A stretch of DNA of 5,099 nucleotides from Ignavibacteriaceae bacterium (GTDB lineage Bacteria; Bacteroidota; Ignavibacteria; Ignavibacteriales; Ignavibacteriaceae): assembly GCA_031292465.1 (NCBI GenBank), contig JARLHB010000448.1:1-5099 (forward strand), given 5' to 3'. How positions within the stretch are numbered: the first letter of the stretch is position 1; each line of letters opens with the position of its first letter. The notes under the pieces are model-generated. The model was not told the DNA's origin, ran no database searches, and saw only the letters and a list, made by a program, of their open reading frames with translations. The position numbers were made by a program, and so were the translations under genes. Of the stretch, positions 1 through 5,099 are shown one piece after another.

Positions 1-33
1 AATATCCCATCATATTGAATGACCTGAGATATG

Positions 34-80
34 TAAGAAATTAAAGATTAAAAGATTCCCCCGAAGGGGTGGCTTTGCCA
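34..80 (-). terminator. Likely rho-independent terminator of the mgtA-EIIA operon
   Basis: On the minus strand, 36 bases past the EIIA stop codon, CCCC (69-66), loop TTCG (65-62) and GGGG (61-58) form a hairpin with the very stable UUCG tetraloop. An outer stem AAAG (76-73) with CTTT (54-51) can add four pairs across a 3x3 internal loop. A T-rich but interrupted tract (AATCTTTTAATCTTTAATTT) follows. The inner stem is only four pairs and the T tract is imperfect, so termination could be partial. A second tiny inverted repeat, GGCAAAGCC (79-71), abuts it. Nothing else recognisable lies in positions 1-104. Confidence 0.6.
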
Positions 81-104
81 AAAAATTCAAAAATTGAAAC
101 AATG

Positions 105-887
105 TTATTTTAATTTTATTGCAATACATTCATGTGCAGTTCTCCCGGCCTGGTAAATTGAAGAACTATGCTTTAAAATCCGCCAGCCGGAATAATCAAA
201 AAATTTACCATTACTATTAAGCGACTCAACGAGATTTGGAGAGCCCTCCAATAAATCAATCAACTCTTTGTTCTGAGCTAATGTAATTGGTTTAAAATTA
301 GAAGCTGTAATAATGGTAATTGGTTCTATTAATAAGTTTGCAATATTGTGCAGTTCAGCCTGGGGAAGATTTTCCCTGGCTTCCAGCTGAATCATACGCG
401 CACGGGCTTCGGGGCCGACTATGCTCTTGGCCGAAGTCACAAGGTCAAGCAGGTAATTACGCACCGTGTTAAGATCTACTGCACTCTTCAGTGATTGTTC
501 GTCATGCAGCTCATTCAAAGCTTTGGCAATATTTGAAACTTCTTTAAGGTAAGAGTTCCGTTGATTATCCGGGACAAGGTACATAATTACAATATGGACG
601 ATGTTGCCGTCAGGCGAGCCGTAACTTATACCCGATGGGCTCCAGCCGACAGAGCAATATAAATCACCGTCAAAAGAGCCTCTTGCATGGGGTACTGCAA
701 ATCCCTTTCCGAGCGCCGTATTATATGTTTCCTCCCTTTTTAATACAAGGCCTGCCACATCGGTACCGCTTGGTACAGATGGAATTGCTTCTATAATATG
801 CGACAATAATTGAAGTGAATCCTGTTTGTCGTTATCAGGTAATTCAATTAAACGTCCTTCCTGTAATGCATCTAACAAACTATCCAT
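105..887 (-). CDS. PTS EIIA-type-2 domain protein (fructose/Ntr family) with extra C-terminal region
   Basis: A 260-residue cytoplasmic protein. Residues ~1-150 look like a PTS EIIA domain of the mannitol/fructose/Ntr family. GKGFAVPHAR (60-69) carries the phospho-accepting histidine H67, preceded by REE (51-53), close to the family signature. The family normally takes phosphate from HPr or NPr and passes it to an EIIB or acts as a regulator. No EI, HPr, EIIB or EIIC gene is in view, which favours a regulatory role. Family members are usually about 150 residues. Here ~100 more residues (160-260) follow, starting with a charged segment (GPEARARMIQLEARENLPQ) and ending in an alpha/beta-looking part that I do not recognise. 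The ATG overlaps the stop of the Mg2+ ATPase gene (TAATG). Its own upstream signal is weak (GGGG seven bases before the ATG), so translation is probably coupled to the ATPase. The EIIA assignment is firm. Control of the pump is inference. Confidence 0.85.
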   Translation of the reverse strand: MDSLLDALQEGRLIELPDNDKQDSLQLLSHIIEAIPSVPSGTDVAGLVLKREETYNTALGKGFAVPHARGSFDGDLYCSVGWSPSGISYGSPDGNIVHIVIMYLVPDNQRNSYLKEVSNIAKALNELHDEQSLKSAVDLNTVRNYLLDLVTSAKSIVGPEARARMIQLEARENLPQAELHNIANLLIEPITIITASNFKPITLAQNKELIDLLEGSPNLVESLNSNGKFFDYSGWRILKHSSSIYQAGRTAHECIAIKLK

Positions 888-3547
888 TAGTGTACCCCGT
901 ATCTTTTAAAGAACCATGTTTTAATAAAGTGAGCTAATATACTGTATGATATCAGGAAGCCTGCAATCCATAACCAGTATATTGCGGGAAGCGGCACAAA
1001 ACCAAATGTTGAAGCCAGAGGAGAATAAGGAAGCCATGCGCCCACCGCCATTATAAATATTGTTGTTAATGTCATTGGCAGCGATGCCATGCTTCCGAAG
1101 AAAGGTACTTTGCGCGTCCTTATAATATGTACAATTAAGGTCTGTGTAAGTAATGATTCAACAAACCAGCCCGTTTGGAAAATATCCTGCCTGTAAGCCT
1201 TTTCTCCCACAGTAATCATTGGATTAAGGAATTCGCTTGACTTAAATACAAACCACATAAGTGCGAAAGTTGCATAATCAAATATTGAACTTATCGGCCC
1301 TATGAAAAGCATAAATCTTTTTATATTAGCGATATTCCATTTTAAAGGTTTTTCAACCAATTCTGCATCAACGTTATCTGTGGGGATACCTGTTTGTGAA
1401 AAATCATATAGCAGGTTATTTAATAAAATTTGTATAGGCTTCATTGGCAGAAACGGTATTAAAATACTTGCACCAATAACGCTGAACATATTTCCGAAAT
1501 TTGAACTTGCGCCCATACGGATATACTTTATAATATTGGCAAATACTTTTCTTCCTTCTTTAATACCATCTTCAAGAACAAGCAGATTCTTTTCAAGCAG
1601 AACTATATCTGCGGATTCTTTTGCCACATCGGCACCGCTGTCCACTGATATTCCTACATCGGCGGCGCGCAGGGAAGGGGAATCGTTTATCCCATCGCCC
1701 ATATAGCCTACAACGTGGCCCTGCTGGCGCAGAGTATTTATTACTTTTTCTTTTTGTATAGGTGAAAGTTTTGCAAATACATTAGCTTCCTGAATTAACT
1801 TTGCAAATTCCGCATCGGATAAGTTAATAAGTTCATTACCGGTAACAAGCCTGTCGATATGAAGCCCAACATCGCTGCAAACCTTTTTTGTTACAAGCGC
1901 ATTATCTCCGGTTAATATTTTTACTTTTACTCCTACATTCTGGAGGCTTGCAATTGCCTGTGCTGCAGAATCTTTCGGCGGGTCAAAGAATGCAATATAT
2001 CCAAGCAAAATCATGTTAGATTCATCAGCAACCGTAAAGGTGGTGGTAGTTTGGGGAAATTCCCTATATGCGATTGCCAGAACTCTGTAGCCTAGATTAT
2101 TCAAATCTTCAACTTCTTCATAGAGATCGTCATGGATCATTTGAATCAGAGGGTAAACCTCGTCATCTACCTGGTAAAAATTACAGACGGAATAAATCTC
2201 TTCAACAGCGCCTTTACATATAAGAACATGATCGCCTTCGTATTCAACTGCAACAGACATACGCCTGCGCTGAAAATCAAAAGGCAATTCATCTACAAGT
2301 GAGCATTTAAGGCCGACATCCAATTCAACATGGTTTATAACAGCCCTGTCAATCAGGTTCTTTAATCCGGTCTGATAAAAACTATTTAGATATCCATATA
2401 AAAGAACGTCCTGACTAATCTTGCCGGTTATATCTACATGCTTTTCCAGTACAACTTTGTCCTGTGTAAGCGTGCCGGTTTTATCAGTACATAAAATATC
2501 GATTGCGCCGAAGTTCTGAATTGAACTGAGATGTTTTACGATTACTTTTTTCTTAGACATTGCCAGTGCGCCTTTAGCAAGGTTTACTGTAACAATCATC
2601 GGAAGCATTTCAGGCGTTAAACCGACAGCAATAGAAATACCGAACAAAAGCGCTTCAAGCCAGTCCCCTTTGGTTATGCCGATTATCATGAAGACGGTAA
2701 AAACCATAACCATCATAAAGCGTATCATTAACCATGTAAAGTCTTTTACCCCTATGTCGAAACTTGTTTTAGGCCTGCTCTCTACAAGTCGTTCTGAAAT
2801 AGATCCAAAATAAGTATGAATACCGGTATTAACTACAATACCGCGTGCTGTTCCGCTTAATACGTTGCTGCCCTGAAAACACGCATTGTTTAATTCAAAT
2901 ATAAAACTATTACTTAACTGCTGCGGATCGGATTTCTTTTCAATAGGTAAAGATTCACCGGTTAAAACCGACTGGCTTACAAAAAAGTCTTTCACGGTAA
3001 GCAGGCGTATATCTGCCGGAATAATGGAACCTGCCTGTAAAAGTATTATATCCCCGGGTACAACTTCGGAGATAGGTATCTCAACTTCTTTGCTATCCCG
3101 TAAAACATTTGCGTGGGATTGAACTCTTTTACCAAGCGCTTCAACGGCACTTGTTGAACGCCGGTCCAAAATAAAAGACAAGCCGACGCTTAGTACTATC
3201 ATGCAGCCTACAACCAAAGCGGATATTATATCGCCCATAAAGCCTGAAATAAGAGCAATTAAAAGAAGCTGTATAACAAGCGGGCTTTTGCACCTGTTAA
3301 AGATATCCTGAAAAATCCCAATCTGCTTGGTATGTGCAAGTTCATTACGTCCGTATTCTTCCAGCCTCTGTTCGGCTTCTTCTGAAGTAAGTCCGATTTC
3401 ACGGCTGTCTAATTTTACAATAGTTTCCGGATGGGAAAGATTACAAATGTCGATTAAAAGTTTTTCATCATTGGTAGCGCTATGCGGTGTTTTGGCTTCT
3501 TTTGTAAAGATTGAAGGAGAAATTTTCGAAAAGATGGATTTAGCCAT
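887..3547 (-). CDS. mgtA: Magnesium-translocating P-type ATPase (MgtA/MgtB family, P3B)
   Basis: An 886-residue membrane pump, about the length of E. coli MgtA (~898). It should use ATP to bring Mg2+ into the cytoplasm. Visible motifs are the actuator TGES (196-199), the M4 ion-path motif TPEMLP (311-316), the phosphorylation site DKTGTLT (D355), the nucleotide-domain KGA (445-447), the P-domain DPPK (522-525), TGDN (546-549) and MGDGIND (616-622). The MgtA-type M5-M6 segment ILLNNLLYDFSQTGIPTDN (707-725) and the C-terminal strings GPISSIFD (750-757) and LIVHIIRTRKVPF (804-816) are near-identical to MgtA as I recall it and separate it from Ca2+ and K+ pumps. Ten membrane helices fit: two at ~88-127, two at ~272-322 and six at ~683-875. 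The loop around 769-790 looks about ten residues longer than in E. coli MgtA. The start is supported by AGGAAGAGGA upstream and sits 19 bases after the small ORF stop. All catalytic residues are present. Confidence 0.96.
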   Translation of the reverse strand: MAKSIFSKISPSIFTKEAKTPHSATNDEKLLIDICNLSHPETIVKLDSREIGLTSEEAEQRLEEYGRNELAHTKQIGIFQDIFNRCKSPLVIQLLLIALISGFMGDIISALVVGCMIVLSVGLSFILDRRSTSAVEALGKRVQSHANVLRDSKEVEIPISEVVPGDIILLQAGSIIPADIRLLTVKDFFVSQSVLTGESLPIEKKSDPQQLSNSFIFELNNACFQGSNVLSGTARGIVVNTGIHTYFGSISERLVESRPKTSFDIGVKDFTWLMIRFMMVMVFTVFMIIGITKGDWLEALLFGISIAVGLTPEMLPMIVTVNLAKGALAMSKKKVIVKHLSSIQNFGAIDILCTDKTGTLTQDKVVLEKHVDITGKISQDVLLYGYLNSFYQTGLKNLIDRAVINHVELDVGLKCSLVDELPFDFQRRRMSVAVEYEGDHVLICKGAVEEIYSVCNFYQVDDEVYPLIQMIHDDLYEEVEDLNNLGYRVLAIAYREFPQTTTTFTVADESNMILLGYIAFFDPPKDSAAQAIASLQNVGVKVKILTGDNALVTKKVCSDVGLHIDRLVTGNELINLSDAEFAKLIQEANVFAKLSPIQKEKVINTLRQQGHVVGYMGDGINDSPSLRAADVGISVDSGADVAKESADIVLLEKNLLVLEDGIKEGRKVFANIIKYIRMGASSNFGNMFSVIGASILIPFLPMKPIQILLNNLLYDFSQTGIPTDNVDAELVEKPLKWNIANIKRFMLFIGPISSIFDYATFALMWFVFKSSEFLNPMITVGEKAYRQDIFQTGWFVESLLTQTLIVHIIRTRKVPFFGSMASLPMTLTTIFIMAVGAWLPYSPLASTFGFVPLPAIYWLWIAGFLISYSILAHFIKTWFFKRYGVH

Positions 3548-3553
3548 AAATGT

Positions 3554-3563
3554 TCCTCTTCCT
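3554..3563 (-). promoter_or_regulatory. Ribosome-binding site of the Mg2+ ATPase gene
   Basis: AGGAAGAGGA lies on the minus strand with its GAGG core (3558-3555) seven bases before the ATG at 3547. It starts one base after the stem-loop that spans the small ORF stop codon, so ribosomes finishing the small ORF would affect access to it. Confidence 0.6.
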
Positions 3564-3564
3564 G

Positions 3565-3579
3565 GATTATCGAATAATC
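3565..3579 (-). promoter_or_regulatory. Hairpin over the small ORF stop codon, next to the mgtA RBS
   Basis: A perfect inverted repeat: GATTAT (3579-3574), loop TCG, ATAATC (3570-3565). The 3' arm contains the TAA stop of the 30-codon ORF, and the mgtA Shine-Dalgarno begins two bases later. It is all A/T except one G-C pair, and has no T tract after it, so it is not a terminator. A role as a ribosome-sensitive switch or spacer is inference, and chance formation in AT-rich DNA is possible. Confidence 0.4.
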
Positions 3580-3659
3580 GGTAAAATTAATGATACAATC
3601 CTAATGGAAAAGGACTGATAACTTTTAATAAATGGATGAATAATGAAGATTTGTTTCAT
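3567..3659 (-). CDS. Small ORF / candidate leader peptide upstream of mgtA (30 aa)
   Basis: This 30-codon ORF starts at an ATG five bases after AGGAGG, within AGGAGGTGA, which is nearly the full anti-SD complement and the strongest ribosome-binding site in the window. It ends in TAA 19 bases before the ATPase ATG. The peptide begins MKQIFIIHPF and ends SLILPIIR. It is basic with no acidic residue and has nine isoleucines and prolines at 9 and 27. The C-terminal stretch (19-29) is hydrophobic but short for a full membrane helix. The place and layout match leader peptides such as MgtL and CorL of Salmonella, or small membrane partners of transporters, but I see no sequence relationship. The AUG and SD can be buried in an upstream hairpin, suggesting regulated translation. 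Expression is not proven. The RBS is the main support. Confidence 0.6.
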   Translation of the reverse strand: MKQIFIIHPFIKSYQSFSIRIVSLILPIIR

Positions 3660-3702
3660 TGTCACCTCCTGATATTTTTATCCCCGGGAGATGAACCATG
3701 AA
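3655..3702 (-). promoter_or_regulatory. SD- and AUG-sequestering hairpin of the leader
   Basis: In the minus-strand RNA, UCAUCUCC (3694-3687) pairs fully with GGAGGUGA (3669-3662), eight pairs with one G-U, covering most of the small ORF Shine-Dalgarno. Further out, UUCAU (3702-3698) pairs with AUGAA (3659-3655), which includes the start codon. An inner GAUA (3682-3679) pairs with UAUC (3674-3671) across an AAAA loop. That gives about 17 pairs in one long stem with small internal loops, closing exactly over the initiation site. This is read directly from the sequence. That it regulates translation is inference. Confidence 0.55.
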
Positions 3703-3785
3703 CATAGTAGACGGCTAAACCCTGGGGGAATGTATTTGAATATTATTATTAGCGCCAGGCTCGTCAGAGTCTCGCATTGCATGCC
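3660..3785 (-). ncRNA. Structured 5' leader of the mgtA operon, candidate cis-regulatory RNA
   Basis: Between the AT-rich region on the right and the small ORF lies a stretch with clearly higher GC (notably 3785-3750 and 3730-3681) that encodes no plausible protein. Besides the two competing stems it offers GCAU/AUGC (3784-3781 with 3777-3774), CUC-UGAC-GAG (3768-3759), CCUGG (3759-3755) with CCAGG (3725-3721), and GGC..UAA (3756-3749) with UUAGCC (3718-3713). Several of these are mutually exclusive. I do not see the conserved blocks of the M-box (ykoK) Mg2+ riboswitch or of the yybP-ykoY Mn2+ riboswitch. The class is therefore unknown. Boundaries are approximate. Confidence 0.4.
3681..3729 (-). 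promoter_or_regulatory. Competing leader stem (anti-sequestering conformation)
   Basis: UCCCC (3729-3725) can pair with GGGGA (3685-3681), and GGG (3722-3720) with CCC (3688-3686). This makes eight mostly G-C pairs with a CA bulge, closing a 31-base loop. The stem takes bases 3688-3687 from the anti-SD arm and 3682-3681 from the inner hairpin of the sequestering fold, so the two folds cannot both form fully. This is the usual architecture of a translational riboswitch or attenuator. No ligand can be read from the sequence. Confidence 0.45.
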
Positions 3786-3815
3786 TTTTAAGTTGTTAAA
3801 AAATACTGTTGTAAA
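3779..3815 (-). promoter_or_regulatory. Possible promoter for the mgtA leader
   Basis: On the minus strand TTTACA (3815-3810), an 18-base spacer and TTAAAA (3791-3786) make a moderate sigma-70-like pair. It would start RNA near 3779, right at the beginning of the GC-richer leader. A second candidate is TTGACA (3977-3972), 17 bases, TAATCG (3954-3949). Its -35 is perfect but its -10 is poor, and it would give a leader of nearly 290 bases before the small ORF. Neither is convincing alone in such AT-rich sequence. Confidence 0.25.
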
Positions 3816-3860
3816 AGTAACTAATTATTCTAAAAGAAGGAAATAAAAATTGGCCATTTA

Positions 3861-3900
3861 ATGTTTTAAAGTATTCCAAAACATAGTATTATATATACTA
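3861..3900 (-). repeat. Two adjacent AT-rich inverted repeats in the ppk1-mgtA gap
   Basis: TAGTAT/ATACTA (3884-3889 and 3895-3900, 5-base spacer) directly abuts ATGTTTT/AAAACAT (3861-3867 and 3878-3884, 10-base spacer), sharing one base. On the minus strand they lie about 85 bases after the ppk1 stop and are followed by a T-rich stretch (ATTTTTATTT). They could be a weak terminator of ppk1 or a protein-binding site. With almost no G-C pairs, both readings are uncertain. The rest of the stretch 3786-3983 shows nothing I recognise beyond promoter-like elements. Confidence 0.3.
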
Positions 3901-3983
3901 CTTTATTAGAACTCTTAATTTAATGTGTAATTAACGCAAAATTTACAACGATTAGAAAGAATTTAAACCGGTGTCAATAAAAA

Positions 3984-5099
3984 TCAGGACTGGCTTGTTT
4001 TAGGCTTTACATATTTTCCGTTAGATTTTATAGCCTGGCTCATCAGCCATTCTTGTGAATCTATTTTTTTATCGTTACCCTCTAAAAATGTATAGCTCAT
4101 ATCAGGATTCAGTTCTCTTGCTTTTACATTATCTTTAAGATAGAACCGCAAAATGGTTTTTATTATTTCATTTTTTGCTTTCTGGCTTTCAATAGGGAAA
4201 GCAGTCTCAACCCTTCTGTCAAGGTTTCTCTGCATCATATCGGCACTGCTTAAATATATATCTTCATTGCCGTTATTATAAAAATAGAATATTCTGGTAT
4301 GCTCTAAGAATCTGCCGACAATACTTATAACCCTGATATTTTCACTTAACCCGGGTTTCCGCGGAATAAGGCAGCAAATTCCTCTTACAAGCAAATCTAT
4401 TTTTACGCCGGTATTTGAAGCCTCATATAATGCACTTATAATAATAGGATCAACAAGTGCATTAAGCTTCATTATTATTTTTCCCTCACCGCCGTTTTTA
4501 ACATTATCCGTTTCCTTAGAAATAAGCGAAAGCATTTTTTCCCGCATGTTTATAGGGGCAACGAATAATTTTTTAAATTCTACCTGTTTTGAATATCCGG
4601 TAAGGTAATTGAAAATATCCGATACATCAGAGCAAATATCCTCATCACAGGTAAACAGGCCGAGGTCCGTATAAAGTTTTGCGGTGGAGGCGTTATAGTT
4701 GCCGGTAGAAAGATGTACATATTTTTTTACTCCGTCCGATTCGCGCCTTACAACAAGCGTCATCTTTGCATGAGTTTTCAATCCAATTAATCCATATACT
4801 ACATGCACACCGACTTTTTCAAGTTCCCTGGCCCAGTAAATATTGTTCTGTTCATCAAATCTTGCCTTTAATTCAACAAGAACTGCAACCTGTTTGCCAA
4901 GCTCTGCAGCTTCTATAAGGTATTTTACAATCGGCGAATCCGAACCCACGCGGTACAGCGTTTGTTTTATAGCAAGCACATCGGGATCGCGTGATGCCTG
5001 TTTGATAAAATCTATTACGGGTGTAAATGAATGATAGGGATGATGAATAAGAATATCCTGCTGCCTGATTGAAGAAAAAATATTGTCTTCATCATCAAA
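3984..5099 (-). CDS. ppk1: Polyphosphate kinase 1, C-terminal half (5' end outside the window)
   Basis: The frame stays open from the TGA at 3984-3986 to the right window edge, giving 371 visible residues beginning FDDEDNIFSSI. The ATP:polyphosphate phosphotransferase family reversibly adds the ATP gamma-phosphate to polyphosphate. Recognisable strings are LIHHPYHSF and DPDVLAIKQTLYR, then VELKARFDE, and GLKTHAK, whose histidine (codon 4772-4770) matches the E. coli autophosphorylated H435. Also present are HLSTGNYN, LVRGICCLIP, RFLEHTRIF (second conserved histidine, codon 4301-4299, matching H592) and YLSSADMMQRNLDRRVE. These cover the two C-terminal phospholipase-D-like catalytic domains. 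Comparing the H435 position, about 325 residues are missing, so the full protein would be ~700 residues, normal for PPK1. The GTG at 4979-4977 is the internal valine of PDVLAIKQ, not a start. A gap of over 300 bases separates it from the mgtA operon, so it is probably a separate unit. Confidence 0.96.
   Translation of the reverse strand, partial: FDDEDNIFSSIRQQDILIHHPYHSFTPVIDFIKQASRDPDVLAIKQTLYRVGSDSPIVKYLIEAAELGKQVAVLVELKARFDEQNNIYWARELEKVGVHVVYGLIGLKTHAKMTLVVRRESDGVKKYVHLSTGNYNASTAKLYTDLGLFTCDEDICSDVSDIFNYLTGYSKQVEFKKLFVAPINMREKMLSLISKETDNVKNGGEGKIIMKLNALVDPIIISALYEASNTGVKIDLLVRGICCLIPRKPGLSENIRVISIVGRFLEHTRIFYFYNNGNEDIYLSSADMMQRNLDRRVETAFPIESQKAKNEIIKTILRFYLKDNVKARELNPDMSYTFLEGNDKKIDSQEWLMSQAIKSNGKYVKPKTSQS

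Noticed and set aside
1..104. CRISPR, tRNA, insertion sequence or attachment site
   Set aside because: There are no direct repeats with spacers, no cloverleaf and no transposase or terminal repeats here or elsewhere in the window.
1302..1706. Plus-strand open frame inside the Mg2+ ATPase gene
   Set aside because: It is antisense to the well-conserved P and M5-M6 regions of MgtA, has no family resemblance and no convincing RBS. It is a shadow frame.
2886..3122. Plus-strand open frame antisense to the ATPase actuator domain
   Set aside because: It is short and lies entirely opposite conserved coding sequence, with no recognisable protein features.
3327..3584. Plus-strand frame running out of the ATPase N-terminus into the leader
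   Set aside because: Composition (Ser-rich, low complexity) is that of a reverse-complement shadow, and it would run antisense through the mgtA RBS.
3625..3705. A 26-codon minus-strand ORF (MFMVHLPG...) overlapping the small ORF in another frame
   Set aside because: There is no Shine-Dalgarno before its ATG, and it runs through the SD and structured stems of the leader. The 30-codon ORF is much better supported.
3660..3785. M-box (ykoK) Mg2+ riboswitch
   Set aside because: It is the expected class before a Mg2+ transporter, but I do not see its conserved GUUAGGUGAGGCUCC block or the following core. A covariance search should confirm this.
4977..4979. GTG as start of the polyphosphate kinase
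   Set aside because: The frame continues upstream to the window edge with conserved PPK1 sequence (LIHHPYHSF, PDVLAIKQ), so this codon is an internal valine.
4843..5034. Plus-strand frame antisense to ppk1
   Set aside because: The opposite strand is unambiguous PPK1.

Overview
The window is a compact bacterial segment of low to moderate GC with every recognised gene on the minus strand. In transcription order (right to left) it holds four genes. First is the C-terminal half of a polyphosphate kinase 1 (ppk1), cut by the right window edge. Next, after an AT-rich gap with a long, partly GC-rich leader, comes a previously unlisted 30-codon small ORF. Then follow a full-length magnesium-translocating P-type ATPase of the MgtA/MgtB type and a protein with a PTS EIIA (fructose/Ntr type) domain. 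The ATPase and EIIA genes overlap by one base (TAATG) and end in a UUCG-capped terminator-like hairpin. The organism cannot be named from this sequence. The near-perfect Shine-Dalgarno site of the small ORF argues against lineages that mostly lack such sites, such as Bacteroidota.

Region by region: 1-104 is non-coding and carries the likely operon terminator. 105-887 is the EIIA-domain protein and 887-3547 the Mg2+ P-type ATPase. 3548-3983 is a 436-base intergenic region that is the most interesting part of the window. It holds the small ORF (3567-3659) with the SD AGGAGGTGA, a leader that can fold to bury both SD and start codon, a competing upstream stem that would release them, and a small hairpin over the small ORF stop next to the ATPase ribosome-binding site. 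3984-5099 is ppk1, open to the window edge.

How they may work together: the ATPase is expected to import Mg2+ across the cytoplasmic membrane. The EIIA protein has the conserved phospho-accepting histidine but no sugar-transport partner in view, so it looks like a regulator produced with the pump, by analogy with EIIA-Ntr control of potassium transport in E. coli. The leader, small ORF and stop-codon hairpin resemble the logic of the enterobacterial mgtA/corA leaders (leader peptide plus alternative RNA folds). The sequence, however, looks unrelated, and I see no M-box hallmark. The leader and peptide together are the best candidate here for an undescribed regulatory system.
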